The notes: a model not told the origin generated them from the letters alone. Counted from the stretch's first letter, positions 42,387 to 55,424 are shown. The stretch: 64,000 bases of DNA from Pilimelia anulata (GCF_014647895.1 NZ_BMQB01000011.1:1-64000); one strand, 5' to 3'. A program made the numbers and translations.

Positions 42387-42734
42387 ATGTCCACCGAGGG
42401 AATCAAGACCGTGCTGCACCCCGTCTCCGACCTGGCCAAAGCCAAGGCCGTCTACGCCGCCCTGCTCGGCACCGAGCCGCAGACCGACAGCCCGTACTAC
42501 GTCGGCTTCGACGTCGCCGGCCAGCAGATCGGCCTGGTGCCCGGCGGCGGGCCGCAGTCCCCGCCCTCGCCGGTGGCGTACTGGCACGTGTCGGACATCG
42601 AGGCGAAGCTGGCCGAGGTGACCGCCGCCGGCGCCACCCTGCGCGAGCCCGCCCGCGACGTCGGCGAGGGCCGCCTCGTGGCCACCGTGACCGACCTCGA
42701 CGGCAACGTCCTCGGCCTCCTCCAGGACCGCTGA
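42387..42734 (+). CDS. VOC-superfamily (glyoxalase/bleomycin-resistance-like) protein
   Basis: A 115-residue single VOC domain: TVLHPVSDLAKAKAVYAALL, PYYVGFDVAGQQIGLVPGG, VAYWHVSDIEAKLAEVTAAG and VATVTDLDGNVLGLLQ. His11 and the beta-strand HVSD are at usual metal-ligand places, while the last Glu ligand is replaced by a Leu-Gly pair, so metal chemistry may be lost. ATG 42387 follows AGGAG. It is 50 nt upstream of the UvrA-like gene on the same strand and probably co-transcribed; drug binding plus a UvrA-like protein would suit self-protection, but this is inference. Confidence 0.85.
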   Translation: MSTEGIKTVLHPVSDLAKAKAVYAALLGTEPQTDSPYYVGFDVAGQQIGLVPGGGPQSPPSPVAYWHVSDIEAKLAEVTAAGATLREPARDVGEGRLVATVTDLDGNVLGLLQDR

Positions 42735-42784
42735 CCGAACCCGCACCCGGCCCCGTACGACTCCGACCGAAAGAGGAAGCGACG

Positions 42785-45195
<2,411 letters not shown>

Positions 45196-45199
<4 letters not shown>

Positions 45200-45394
45200 G
45201 CGGGCCGGGCGTGATCGCCGTGACCGGGGCGACCGGCGACTCGGCGGGGCGGTGGCGGCCGAGCTGGCCGCCGCCGGGCGGGCGTACCCGCTGACCGGGC
45301 GCGGGCGCTCGGGCCGGCCGGGGTGGCCGGGCCGGTCGGGCGGCCGCCGGCCTACCCCGCGGAGGTGGTCCGGCGGCGGTTCGCCGCGGGATAG
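45196..45394 (+). pseudogene. Collapsed NAD(P)-binding SDR (NmrA-like) gene
   Basis: A GTG overlapping the UvrA-like stop (GTGA) begins GVIAVTGATGDSAG, the nucleotide-binding start of an atypical SDR. The sense then continues in another frame as AVAAELAAAGRAYPL, and the end, in a third frame, reads YPAEVVRRRFAAG before TAG 45392. Only about 66 codons remain of a gene that normally has about 280, so most of the middle is deleted and frames are shifted. The family resemblance of the start is good; the end is weaker. Confidence 0.5.
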
Positions 45395-45481
45395 CCGCCG
45401 ATCGATCGGCGGGGGATTCAAAAGCGGCGGGCCCGGGTACCGGGGGCGCAGGTTGTTGCTCCCCCCCGAACGGAGTCGAAC

Positions 45482-45637
45482 GTGCTGATCCTCGGACTGC
45501 TTCTGCTGATCCTCGGCCTGGTCCTCAAGGTGTCGATCCTGTACACGATCGGCATCATCCTGCTGGTCATCGGCGGCGTACTGTTCCTCCTGGGAGCGCT
45601 CGGCCGCGGCGTCGGCGGGCGCCGACACTATTGGTGA
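45482..45637 (+). CDS. DUF6131-like small membrane protein (51 aa)
   Basis: A 51-residue hydrophobic protein with two helices (LILGLLLLILGLVLKVSIL, IGIILLVIGGVLFLLGAL) and a short Arg/His/Tyr/Trp tail, GGRRHYW. Length, two-helix layout and tail fit the small actinobacterial family DUF6131 (from memory), whose role is unknown. GTG 45482 follows CGGAG. A strong terminator starts 15 nt after the stop. Confidence 0.75.
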   Translation: MLILGLLLLILGLVLKVSILYTIGIILLVIGGVLFLLGALGRGVGGRRHYW

Positions 45638-45651
45638 CCATCAGCAAGCGA

Positions 45652-45687
45652 AACGGCCCGCCCCGGATCACTCCGGGGCGGGCCGTT
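45652..45687. terminator. Bidirectional terminator between two small genes
   Basis: A perfect 16-bp stem (45652-45667 with 45672-45687, 4-nt loop) lies between the DUF6131-like gene (stop 45637) and the stop of the minus-strand 45-residue gene (45701). The clearest hairpin in this part of the window. Confidence 0.85.
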
Positions 45688-45700
45688 CCACTGGGGGGGA

Positions 45701-45838
45701 TCAGGGGCAGACTGTGGTGGCGCACGCCGCGACCGCGGCGCCGCCCGGGGCGCCGGCGAGCAGGCCGCCGACGATCATGACGCCGGCCGCCAGGACGACC
45801 ATGGCCAGCGGGCGGAGCAGAGCCGACAGGATGCGCAT
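45701..45838 (-). CDS. Small exported or membrane peptide (45 aa)
   Basis: A 45-residue frame: MRILSALLRPLAMVVLAAG, then VMIVGGLLAGAPGGAAVAAC and ATTVCP. One hydrophobic helix is followed by a short tail with two Cys five residues apart, which could form a disulfide ring after export. GGAAGGA stands 9 nt before the ATG at 45838, and the stop is followed by a strong terminator, so expression is plausible. Too short for family assignment. Confidence 0.55.
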   Translation of the reverse strand: MRILSALLRPLAMVVLAAGVMIVGGLLAGAPGGAAVAACATTVCP

Positions 45839-46064
45839 GGGGGGTGTCCTTCCACCGGGGTCCGACGTACATAAATAGGGTGTACTGGACAGCTCTCATC
45901 CCGGTGTGCGCGACCCGGGGCGGACCCGGGGCGCGCGGGCGAGCCCTGTGGCCGATGCGCCGCCACCCCGAACGGCCGACAGCGGATCCGGACACCGCCG
46001 TCCGGAGCGCCACTTCAGCCGCCCGAAAAATTCTCGACGCCCGAAAAGTTCCCGGCACGCGAAC

Positions 46065-46104
46065 GGGCCCCGTCGCCGTCCGCTGGGGATCGGCGCCGGG
46101 GCCC
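46065..46104. terminator. Hairpin downstream of the DUF1501 gene
   Basis: A 14-bp stem with one mismatch pairs 46065-46078 with 46091-46104. It begins 15 nt after the minus-strand stop at 46119 and fits the end of the DUF1800/DUF1501 operon. Confidence 0.6.
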
Positions 46105-46118
46105 GGGTTCGGGGTGGG

Positions 46119-47408
46119 TCAGCGGGGCGTGAACATGTCCAGCGTCGCCGCCGCCGGCAGCGACGGGAACACGCTCGCCACCGAGCCCACGCCGCAGCGG
46201 CGGCTCAGCGCCTCGCCGATGACCGTCCGGTAGTCGGTGGTCACCGCCAGGTCGCCCGCGACGAGCTTGGCCGGCGCCAGGCCGGGCCAGCGGCCGTACA
46301 CCCGGCCGCCGCGCACGCCGCCGCCCAGCACCAGCATCGCGTTGCCGTGGCCGTGGTCGGCGCCGCGGGAGCCGTTCTCGGCCACCCGCCGGCCGAACTC
46401 GGACAGGGTCAGCACGGTGACCCTGTTCAGCCCGTCCGGGCCGAGGTCGGCGGCGAACGCGGCGAGCGCGCCGGCCAGCTCGGCGAGCTGGTCGTACATG
46501 CCCTGCCCGGCCACCGGGGTGCCCAGGCCCTCGTGCAGGTCCCAGTCGCCGAAGTCGATCGTGGCCACGGCCAGGCCGACGTTGGCCTTGATCAGCCGGG
46601 CGACGTCCTTGAGCGCGGTGCCGAGCTTGCCGGCCGGGTACGCCGCGCCGTTGGCCGCCACGTACCCCGCCTGCTTCAGCGTGGCCGCGGTGCCCAGCGC
46701 GTCGATCGCCGCCGCCGCGGGGGCGGCGAGGACCGGGTCGGCGCCCTGGTACAGCGCCCGCACGGTCGCCGCCATCGGGCGCTTGGTGCCCTCGCCGGCC
46801 AGGTTGAACTGGTCCAGGGCGCGCATGCTCAGGTCGACGTTCGGGCCGAGCATCGAGCGCGGGGCCAGCGAGTCGCCGACCGAGACGCCGCGGAACGGGG
46901 TGCCGCCGGCGGTCGCGCCGAGCATCCGGTCGATCCAGCCGGTGCGGATCGACGTACCGGCGGCGGCGCGCTCCAGCTCCTCCATCGCCGCGAAGTGCGA
47001 CCGGCTCGGGCTGCCCTGGCCGACCGCGTGGACGGCGGCGAGCTGCTTGTTCTGCCACAGCGGCAGCAGCGGCGCGAGCGCCGGATGCAGGCCGAACATG
47101 GTGTCGCCGCCGAGCAGCCGGGTCTTCGGCACGCCGATGCCGGGGCGGGCGGTGTAGTAGGCGGGGTCGCCGTGCGGTACCACGGCCGACAGGCCGTCGA
47201 AGCCGCCGCGCAGCGACAGGACGACGAGCGTGTCCCCGGCGTACGCGTCGGCGCCGAAGGCCACCGAGCCGGCCAGGCCGTCGGCGACGAGGCCGCCGAG
47301 CGCGCCGGCGGCGCCGGCCGCGGCGGCGCCGCGCAGCAGGCCGCGGCGGCTCGTGCCGGCGCGCTGGTTCTCGGGGCAGCCGCAGGTGGTGGTGGGCGTG
47401 GCGGTCAT
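46119..47408 (-). CDS. DUF1501-family Tat-exported protein
   Basis: A 429-residue protein with a twin-arginine signal (TSRRGLLRGAAAAGAAGALG) and an alkaline-phosphatase/sulfatase-like core: TLVVLSLRGGFDGLSAVVPH, LHPALAPLLPLWQNKQLAAV, SRSHFAAMEELERA, FGDWDLHEG and VLTLSEFGRRVAENGSRGAD followed by HGHGNAMLVLGG. These are the usual DUF1501 motifs; the His/Asp residues suggest a metal hydrolase, but no activity is established. The start abuts the stop of the upstream DUF1800 gene with no gap. DUF1800 and DUF1501 genes are commonly paired. Confidence 0.92.
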   Translation of the reverse strand: MTATPTTTCGCPENQRAGTSRRGLLRGAAAAGAAGALGGLVADGLAGSVAFGADAYAGDTLVVLSLRGGFDGLSAVVPHGDPAYYTARPGIGVPKTRLLGGDTMFGLHPALAPLLPLWQNKQLAAVHAVGQGSPSRSHFAAMEELERAAAGTSIRTGWIDRMLGATAGGTPFRGVSVGDSLAPRSMLGPNVDLSMRALDQFNLAGEGTKRPMAATVRALYQGADPVLAAPAAAAIDALGTAATLKQAGYVAANGAAYPAGKLGTALKDVARLIKANVGLAVATIDFGDWDLHEGLGTPVAGQGMYDQLAELAGALAAFAADLGPDGLNRVTVLTLSEFGRRVAENGSRGADHGHGNAMLVLGGGVRGGRVYGRWPGLAPAKLVAGDLAVTTDYRTVIGEALSRRCGVGSVASVFPSLPAAATLDMFTPR

Positions 47409-48938
<1,530 letters not shown>

Positions 48939-49066
48939 GTGGGGACGATCGCCCGCAGTTGCCCGCTGGATACCGAAAGTAATCGGGCGCACCCCAACCG
49001 CAACCGCCCTGCACGCCCGGCGGACGCCATACCGGACAACGGGGTCGACCCGACCCCGCCGCGGCG

Positions 49067-49101
49067 GCGCTCCCGGGGCGGGGTCGCCGCCCCGGGAGCG
49101 C
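49067..49101. terminator. Terminator downstream of the GlxA-like gene
   Basis: A perfect 15-bp stem (49067-49081 with 49087-49101, 5-nt loop) starts 6 nt after the minus-strand stop at 49108. Confidence 0.75.
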
Positions 49102-49107
49102 GTCCGG

Positions 49108-51465
49108 TCAGTCGCCCGGGCCGCAGGCGACCGCGTCGCGGTTGCGGTCCAGGCCCAGCGGGTCGCCCGCCCGGACCGGCAGGTTCGCCAGCCCGCGCTC
49201 GCGCAGGTACGCGCACCGGTCGGCGACCACCGCCGGGAACTCCCGCGGCACGCACTGCGACGGCGTGCCGTAGCTGCGCGCGCAGCCGTCCACGGCGACC
49301 GGCACGGCCGGCGCCGGCTCGCGCGGTGCCGCCCTGCCGCCCTTGCCGGCCCTGGCCGGGGCGGCGGCCGGCGCCGAGACCCGCACCCAGCGGGCCTCCG
49401 ACGGCACGCCGCGGTCGTCGGAGACGACCAGCATGTACCAGCCCGGCGGGGCGATGTTCGGGTTCGCCGTCAGGTCGACGTCGATGCTGTTGCCGGTCCG
49501 GCGGGCGATCGGCGCGACGACGTACCGCTGGTTCGGGTCGGAGGAGTGGGTGACCGCGGCGGGCCGGATCAGCGCCACCTCGGACACGTCGTCCCCGGCG
49601 GCCACGCTGATCCGCTGCCGGCTGCCGACCGGCCAGGTGCTCGTGGCGACGCCGGTGATCCGCGGGCGGTCGCGCTCGAACATGTACCACGGCGAGTACA
49701 CCGAGATCCGGTTGTCGAACGTCCCGTCACCGGGGTTGTCGCCCACGGCCATCACCCGGCCGTCGGGCAGCAGGAACGCCGACGAGTGGTACCCGCGCGG
49801 CACCGGGTCGTGCGCCATGCCCGCGTTGAACCGGTCGGTCGCCGGGTTGTACATCGACGCCTCGAACACCGGGTCGGCCCGGTTGTGCAGCGCGCCGCCG
49901 GTCTCGAACACCTGGCCGTCGGGCAGGATCACCGCCGAGACGTACATCTTGCCCTCGTGCGCGGCCTGCTTCGTGCCGTCGTCCCGGAAGCCCTGCGGCA
50001 GCGGCGGCCCGGCCGCGTACTTCGGCGCCTTCGCCGTCAGGTCGATCACGTCGGTGAGCCGGATCGCGTCCGGGTTGTTGCCGACGTTGCCGCCGCCCAT
50101 GGTGAGTACCCGCTGGTCCTGCGCCGGGGGCAGCAGGACGCTCATCGACTGGTCCCGCCGGTCCTTCTCGCGCAGGCCGGGCACGTCGGTGACCGCGCCG
50201 GTGCGGTGGTCGTACAGCGACGCCCCCGACCCCGGCTGCCCGTCGCCGAAGACGTGGCTGCCGGTGTAGAACAGCCGGCCGTCGCCGGTCAGGATCATCG
50301 ACGGGTACAGGCCCCAGAACCGGTAGGTCTGCGCGACCTCGTCCGGCTTCAGCCAGCGCCCCTCGGCGGCGGAGAAGTACTCGGTGGCCACCGAGCCCTC
50401 GGACCGCTCGTTCAGCCCGCCGACCGAGAGGATGTCGCCGTTGCCGAGGGTGGTCGCCGACGGGTACCAGTGCCCCTCGTTCATGTCGTTGGTCCGGGTG
50501 TAGCTGTTCGTCGCCGGGTCGAAGACGTACGACACCCGCAGGCCCTTGTACCCGGACGAGCCGTCCGGCGCCGGGTACGCGGCGTTCCCGCCGAGCACCA
50601 GCAGCCGCCCGTCGGGGAGCTGGGCGTGGCCGGCGCAGAAGAAGTCCGCCGGCGTGGTGATCGGGGTGAAGCTGCCGTCCGCCGGGTCGTACAGCGACGA
50701 GGTGAACCGGCCGGCCTGGAACTCGCCGACGTCGTTGCCGGAGCCGGCGATCAGCAGCACCTTGCCGTTGCGCAGCACGGCGGCGTGGATGCCGCGCACC
50801 GGCGAGGTGTACGGCAGCACCTCCCACGCCCCGCTCGGGCACCGCTTGCCCGGCCGGCACTCGGGGTTGGCCGGCGGCTTGCCGGTGATCGTCATCGCGT
50901 AGTCGTCGGTGACGACCGTGCCGGCCGCGCCGAGCCCGACGCCCCACTGCACCCGGGTGGTGCCGGCGGGGACGACCGGGGTGCGGGCCCTGGCCTCGCG
51001 GTACCCGGCGGCGACCGGGAGGGTGGTCAGCTCGGTCCAGTACACCCACTTGTCGCCGTCGTGCCGGAACGCGGTCACCGACGCGGGCGCGGTGCTGTGG
51101 TACCAGAGCGACAGGTCGTACCGCTCGCCGGGCGTGACCGCCGGGGCGCAGCCGGCCTGCTCCGCCATCATCACCTTGGCGTCGCCGTCGGTCAGGTCGG
51201 CGACCGTCAGCGCCATGGCCCGGCGGCCGCTGTGCGCGTCGGTGCTGCTGACCATCCGGGCGGTGTTGCCGCCGCGCTGGTAGAGCTGCCAGCACTCCGG
51301 CTCGTCCCCGGCGCGGCGCTCCAGGCCGGGGTTGACCACCAGGTTCTCGGGGGCGGCGGCGTTCTCGGGGGGCGCGGCCGACGCGCCGGGCCCGGCGTCG
51401 ACCCCGGCCAGGACCAGGACGGGGATCAGGAGGCCGAGCGTGGGCCCGACCAGGGAACGGATCAT
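49108..51465 (-). CDS. glxA: GlxA-like secreted radical-copper oxidase with CBM-like and excalibur-like domains
   Basis: A 785-residue exported oxidase. Signal peptide 1-30; a carbohydrate-binding-type beta-sandwich (about 40-195); a kelch propeller (about 215-590); a DUF1929 domain (about 595-700); and a C-terminal excalibur-like Asp-rich motif (DPLGLDRNRDAVACG). Copper-radical residues are all present: Cys277 (DFFCAGH) and Tyr334 (HWYPSATTL) for the thioether, Tyr559-His560 (RGYHSSAF) and His640 (AVTHSSD). Such enzymes oxidise alcohols or aldehydes to give H2O2; GlxA in Streptomyces works with CslA on a tip-located glycan. It is coupled (ATGA) to a GT39-type gene downstream of a CslA-like gene. 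Confidence 0.9.
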   Translation of the reverse strand: MIRSLVGPTLGLLIPVLVLAGVDAGPGASAAPPENAAAPENLVVNPGLERRAGDEPECWQLYQRGGNTARMVSSTDAHSGRRAMALTVADLTDGDAKVMMAEQAGCAPAVTPGERYDLSLWYHSTAPASVTAFRHDGDKWVYWTELTTLPVAAGYREARARTPVVPAGTTRVQWGVGLGAAGTVVTDDYAMTITGKPPANPECRPGKRCPSGAWEVLPYTSPVRGIHAAVLRNGKVLLIAGSGNDVGEFQAGRFTSSLYDPADGSFTPITTPADFFCAGHAQLPDGRLLVLGGNAAYPAPDGSSGYKGLRVSYVFDPATNSYTRTNDMNEGHWYPSATTLGNGDILSVGGLNERSEGSVATEYFSAAEGRWLKPDEVAQTYRFWGLYPSMILTGDGRLFYTGSHVFGDGQPGSGASLYDHRTGAVTDVPGLREKDRRDQSMSVLLPPAQDQRVLTMGGGNVGNNPDAIRLTDVIDLTAKAPKYAAGPPLPQGFRDDGTKQAAHEGKMYVSAVILPDGQVFETGGALHNRADPVFEASMYNPATDRFNAGMAHDPVPRGYHSSAFLLPDGRVMAVGDNPGDGTFDNRISVYSPWYMFERDRPRITGVATSTWPVGSRQRISVAAGDDVSEVALIRPAAVTHSSDPNQRYVVAPIARRTGNSIDVDLTANPNIAPPGWYMLVVSDDRGVPSEARWVRVSAPAAAPARAGKGGRAAPREPAPAVPVAVDGCARSYGTPSQCVPREFPAVVADRCAYLRERGLANLPVRAGDPLGLDRNRDAVACGPGD

Positions 51466-53126
51466 GATGTCGCCTCTCTCGGCTCGGTCCGGACGCGGCG
51501 GATCTCGATCCGGTCCGCGGCCGGGCCGAAGGTGGCCAGCACGTCGGAGTTCGCGATGGCCGCGGTCAGGGTGGGCAGGCTGTCGGGGCGCTGGCGCATC
51601 ATCGGGCTCACCACGACGTAGTCCAGGTCGCGCCAGCCGCCCGGCAGGTGGCGCATGACGGCGGGGTCCAGGTCGAGCTTGTAGAACCAGATCGCGCCGG
51701 TGCCGGGGGTGAAGCCGGCGCGGACCAGGTCCGGCCACAGCGCGTCGTCCACGACGACCCGGGTGCGCGCGCGGTCGCCGACCCGCTGCTCGATCCACCG
51801 GCCGGCGTCGACGTACGCGGTGTTCGCGTCCACCCGCCATAGCCGGGTCACGCCGTCCGCCCAGGTCGCGGCGACCGCCAGCGCCGCCACCGCGGCGAGC
51901 GCGGCCGCCGCCGGCCGGACCGCGCGGCGGAGCCGCCCGGCGGCGGCCCGGCGCAGCCGCAGCACACCCAGCCGGGCGAGCCCGGCGAGGCAGAGGGCGA
52001 GGAACGGCAGCGCCTGCGTGACGTACATCGCGGGCAGGTAGCCGCCCGGCCGCAGCGCGACCGCGAGCATCGCCACCGCGGCCAGCGCGGGCACCCGCAG
52101 CCGGCGCACGGCCAGCGCGGCCACCGCGGCCGCGGTGCCGGCGAGCACGATGACCGGGTCCTGGTACAGCCAGTCGTCGACCACCCGCCGGGCGTCGCTG
52201 GCCGGGTCGAGCAGGCTGCCCGACGCCTGCCGCCCGGCGGTCTGGTGGAACAGCGCGCCGAGCAGCGAGACGTGCCCGCCGCCGGGGAGCAGCTCGCCGT
52301 TGAGCGCGGCGTACAGCGGGTACACCGACAGCGGCAGCACGAACGCCGCCACGAACCCGGTCAGGCAGAACGGCCGGGTGCTGCGGTGGCTGCGCTGCCA
52401 GACGGCGAGCATGACCGCCGGCAGCGCGAGCACGATCGTCTCCTTGGACAGCACCGCCACCGCGGTCGCCCCGCCGGCGGCGATGTAGTGCCACAGGTGC
52501 CGGCGCGGGGAGAGCGCGAGGACCAGCGCGGCGAGCAGCCAGGTGACGGCGATGTTGTCCAGGTACACCTGGCGGTGCAGGGCCAGGGCCAGCGGCGAGC
52601 AGACGTACAGCGCGACCGCGGTCGCCGCCGCCCACGGGGGCAGCCGCAGCCGGCGGCCGAGCACGTACAGCAGGGCGACGCCGGCCAGCGCGAACACGAG
52701 CATCGCCACCCGCCCGCCGACCAGCGACGGGTACCCGGTCAGCAGCAGGTCGGGCAGCCAGCCGAGGGCGGCGAGCTGGATCCAGCCGAGCGGCGGGTGG
52801 TCGTACCAGTACGTGTAGTGGGCCAGGCCGACGCCCTCGCGGACGGCCCACGCCTGGGCGAGGTACGTCCCCTCGTCGGCGCCGAACGCCGGCCCGCCGG
52901 CGAGGTTGACGCCGTGCACGACGGCGGCGACGGCGAGCAGCGCGAGCAGCAGCGGCCGGTCGGCCCGGTGCCGCGGCACCCGCCGCGCCGCCGCCGGTGG
53001 CGCGGCGGGGGTCGGGGCCGCCACCACCGGGTCGGGCGCGACCGGGCCGGGGAGGTCGGCGTCCGGGGGCGTGCGCGGGGCGGGTACGGCGGCCGGGCGG
53101 GTCGGCGGGACCGTGACGTCGGTCAT
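51462..53126 (-). CDS. GT39-like (PMT-type) membrane glycosyltransferase
   Basis: A 554-residue integral membrane protein with a Pro/Ala-rich cytoplasmic N-terminus (1-58) and about 10-12 helices. The first periplasmic loop has the Asp-Glu pair FGADEGTYLAQAWAV, then WYDHPPLGWIQLAALGWLP, typical of GT39/GT83-fold enzymes that use polyprenyl-phosphate sugars. A C-terminal extracytoplasmic domain of about 110 residues begins at WRVDANTAYVDAGRWI. ATG 53126 lies 8 nt after the stop of the CslA-like gene. It probably modifies or primes the glycan of this locus; such a gene between cslA and glxA is not part of the classic Streptomyces pair. Confidence 0.88.
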   Translation of the reverse strand: MTDVTVPPTRPAAVPAPRTPPDADLPGPVAPDPVVAAPTPAAPPAAARRVPRHRADRPLLLALLAVAAVVHGVNLAGGPAFGADEGTYLAQAWAVREGVGLAHYTYWYDHPPLGWIQLAALGWLPDLLLTGYPSLVGGRVAMLVFALAGVALLYVLGRRLRLPPWAAATAVALYVCSPLALALHRQVYLDNIAVTWLLAALVLALSPRRHLWHYIAAGGATAVAVLSKETIVLALPAVMLAVWQRSHRSTRPFCLTGFVAAFVLPLSVYPLYAALNGELLPGGGHVSLLGALFHQTAGRQASGSLLDPASDARRVVDDWLYQDPVIVLAGTAAAVAALAVRRLRVPALAAVAMLAVALRPGGYLPAMYVTQALPFLALCLAGLARLGVLRLRRAAAGRLRRAVRPAAAALAAVAALAVAATWADGVTRLWRVDANTAYVDAGRWIEQRVGDRARTRVVVDDALWPDLVRAGFTPGTGAIWFYKLDLDPAVMRHLPGGWRDLDYVVVSPMMRQRPDSLPTLTAAIANSDVLATFGPAADRIEIRRVRTEPREATS

Positions 53127-53134
53127 CGCGGGCC

Positions 53135-54412
53135 TCAGCGGTCCACGCCGGCGACCGCGGGCACCGCGGCCGGCTCGGGCACCAGGTGCGCGCCCACGTG
53201 CCGGGTCAGCTCCCACTCGCGCCGGCCGCGCCACTCGCGCAGCACCGCGCGGACCGCCGCGCCGGCCAGCAGCAGCATGTACACCGGGGTGCCGACGACC
53301 AGCCGCAGGTAGTCGGTCACCCGGATCCGCAGGCCGTACTGGCGGCCGAAGTCGTGCAGCCCGATCACCTCGAAGAACAGCGTGGCGACCGTCGGCAGCA
53401 GCGGCAGGTACGTCAGCAGCGCCACCCCGACCGGCAGGTCGAACAGCACCGCCGAGGTGAACCCGACCAGCGTGGCCACGCCGGTGAACGCCTGGACGAA
53501 CGGCGAGGCCAGCGTGTACCGGGCCAGCATCCGCTGCCGCCGGGTGGGCAACTGCCGCCAGTCGCCCTTGCGCAGCACCTGGAGGAAGCCCTGGTTCCAC
53601 CGGGTCCGCTGCTTGAACAGCGCCAGCGCGGTGTCCGGCGTCTCCTCCCGGGTGACGAGCAGCGCGTCGTACGCGACCACGACCCGGTGGCCCAGGCTGG
53701 ACAGCCGGACCCCGAGGTCGCAGTCCTCGGCCAGGCAGTGCGGGTCCCAGCCGCCGACCTCGCGCAGCACCTCGGACCGCACGAAGACCGTGTTCCCGCC
53801 GAGCGGGATGAACCCGCGGTGCGCCTGGAGGTGCAGCCGGCTGCGGAACCAGAAGAAGTACTCCAGGCAGTTGCGCACGCTGTACCAGTTGGACCGGAAG
53901 TTGATCAACTGCACGCCGCCCTGGACGACGGTCGCGCCGGTCCGGCGGAACGCGTAGTCCACATGGGTGAGCAGGTCGGGGTGCACCACGTCCTCGGCGT
54001 CGAACACGCCGACCACGTCGCCGGTGCACGCCGGCAGCGCGGTGTTCAGCGCCTTGGGCTTGCTCTTGACCTCGTGGTGGTCGACCACCACGGACACCTG
54101 CGGGTGCGCCGCCGCCAGCTCCTCGGCGACCGCGGCGGTGCCGGGGTCGTCGTGGCCGACGATGAGGATCAACTCGAAGTCGCGGTGCCGCGAGTGCAGC
54201 AAATGCCGGACCGTGCGGGCGAGCACGGCCTCCTCGTGCCGGGCCGGCAGCAGCAGCGAGAAGGTGAGCGCGTGGCTGCCGTCGGGCGCGGCGAACCGGG
54301 TGGCGCGCAGGGTCTGCGGGGTGCGCCAGGCGTGCAGGGCCCACCAGAGGGTGATCGTCGCGGCGACGAACAGCGTCGCCGACAAAAGGACAGCAAGGCA
54401 CGCGAGGAGCAC
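53135..54412 (-). CDS. cslA: CslA-like processive family 2 glycosyltransferase
   Basis: A 425-residue membrane glycosyltransferase. One N-terminal helix (9-27), a cytoplasmic GT-A domain and about three C-terminal helices. The processive-synthase residues are present: Asp in GVFDAED (138-141), Glu229-Asp230 in CLAEDCDLG and the QxxRW motif Q268-RTRW-272. It should polymerise a beta-glucan-like or related chain from UDP-sugars; the CslA/GlxA partnership of Streptomyces hyphal tips is the model. No PilZ domain. GTG 54412 starts the first helix; its ribosome binding site is weak. First gene of the three-gene unit. Confidence 0.85.
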   Translation of the reverse strand: MLLACLAVLLSATLFVAATITLWWALHAWRTPQTLRATRFAAPDGSHALTFSLLLPARHEEAVLARTVRHLLHSRHRDFELILIVGHDDPGTAAVAEELAAAHPQVSVVVDHHEVKSKPKALNTALPACTGDVVGVFDAEDVVHPDLLTHVDYAFRRTGATVVQGGVQLINFRSNWYSVRNCLEYFFWFRSRLHLQAHRGFIPLGGNTVFVRSEVLREVGGWDPHCLAEDCDLGVRLSSLGHRVVVAYDALLVTREETPDTALALFKQRTRWNQGFLQVLRKGDWRQLPTRRQRMLARYTLASPFVQAFTGVATLVGFTSAVLFDLPVGVALLTYLPLLPTVATLFFEVIGLHDFGRQYGLRIRVTDYLRLVVGTPVYMLLLAGAAVRAVLREWRGRREWELTRHVGAHLVPEPAAVPAVAGVDR

Positions 54413-54706
54413 CGGAATCCCATCCGTTCACGCATCGAGACGGAGGCTCCGCGCACGGGCCCCCGCCACCACCGCGTCGGCCGGCGCCGGGTGGTGGGGG
54501 CCGGACAGCGACGCGCCACCGGCGCCATCCCCAGCACCGGTGTGTGCCAGCATCGTTGCCGACGTACTCATTGATCACAACCACTGCCGCCGAAGAAAGT
54601 GGCCTACCCAACACGCAATGTGGACATTGATCCGGCCGGTGTCCGGCAATGCCGGACGATTGGGAAAGTCCGGCGCGGCGTCGGACCCGGGTGGCATGCT
54701 GCGGGC

Positions 54707-55294
54707 ATGACCACACCGGACCAGAAGGCGGACCTGCACCGGTACCTGCGGACGGCGCGCGAGGCGCTGCTGTGGAAGCTGGACGGCCTGGGCGAGTACG
54801 ACGCCCGCCGCCCCCTCACGCCCACCGGCACCAACCTGCTCGGACTGGTCAAGCACCTCGTCGGCGTCGAGCTGGGCTACTTCGGCGAGGCGTTCGACCG
54901 GCCATCCGACGAGCCGCTCGCCCGGTACGGCGACGAGCCCAACGCCGACATGTGGGCGACGGCCGACGAGGCGCGCGCCGACGTCGTGGCCGCGTACCGG
55001 CGGGCGTGGGCGCACGCCGACGCGACGATCGCGGCGCTGCCGCTGGACGCCGCCGGCCGGGTGCCCTGGTGGCCGACCGAGCGCAACCCGGTCACGCTGC
55101 ACCTGGTCCTGGCGCACGTGGTCGCCGAGACGCAGCGGCACGCGGGGCAGGCGGACATCGTCCGCGAGCTGATCGACGGCGCGGCCGGCCTCCGCGACGG
55201 CAACACCAACCTGCCGCCCGGCGTCGACGCGGCGTGGTGGCAGCGGTACCGCGCCGACCTCCAGCACACGGCCGAGACCTTCCGCGACACCTGA
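54707..55294 (+). CDS. DinB/DUF664-family protein
   Basis: A 195-residue four-helix-bundle protein of the DinB superfamily, used in actinomycetes for mycothiol- or bacillithiol-dependent reactions or unknown metal-dependent steps. The three metal-ligand His are visible in NLLGLVKHLVGVELGYF, HLVLAHVVAETQRHAGQAD (two). PLTPTGTNLLGLVKHLVGVE is the DUF664 signature. ATG 54707 follows GCGGGC, a poor ribosome binding site. It is divergent from the CslA operon across 294 bp in which I see no clear promoter. Substrate unknown. Confidence 0.88.
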   Translation: MTTPDQKADLHRYLRTAREALLWKLDGLGEYDARRPLTPTGTNLLGLVKHLVGVELGYFGEAFDRPSDEPLARYGDEPNADMWATADEARADVVAAYRRAWAHADATIAALPLDAAGRVPWWPTERNPVTLHLVLAHVVAETQRHAGQADIVRELIDGAAGLRDGNTNLPPGVDAAWWQRYRADLQHTAETFRDT

Positions 55295-55424
55295 CCGCCC
55301 GGCCGCCCGGCGCGAGGGCCGGGCGGCGCGGCCGGGCCGCTGGTCGCCCGATGGGGTGACGGCGGCGGCGGGCGGATGGACGGGCGGCCCCGTCGGGTCG
55401 GGGGCGATGACCGTTTTGCGTAGT

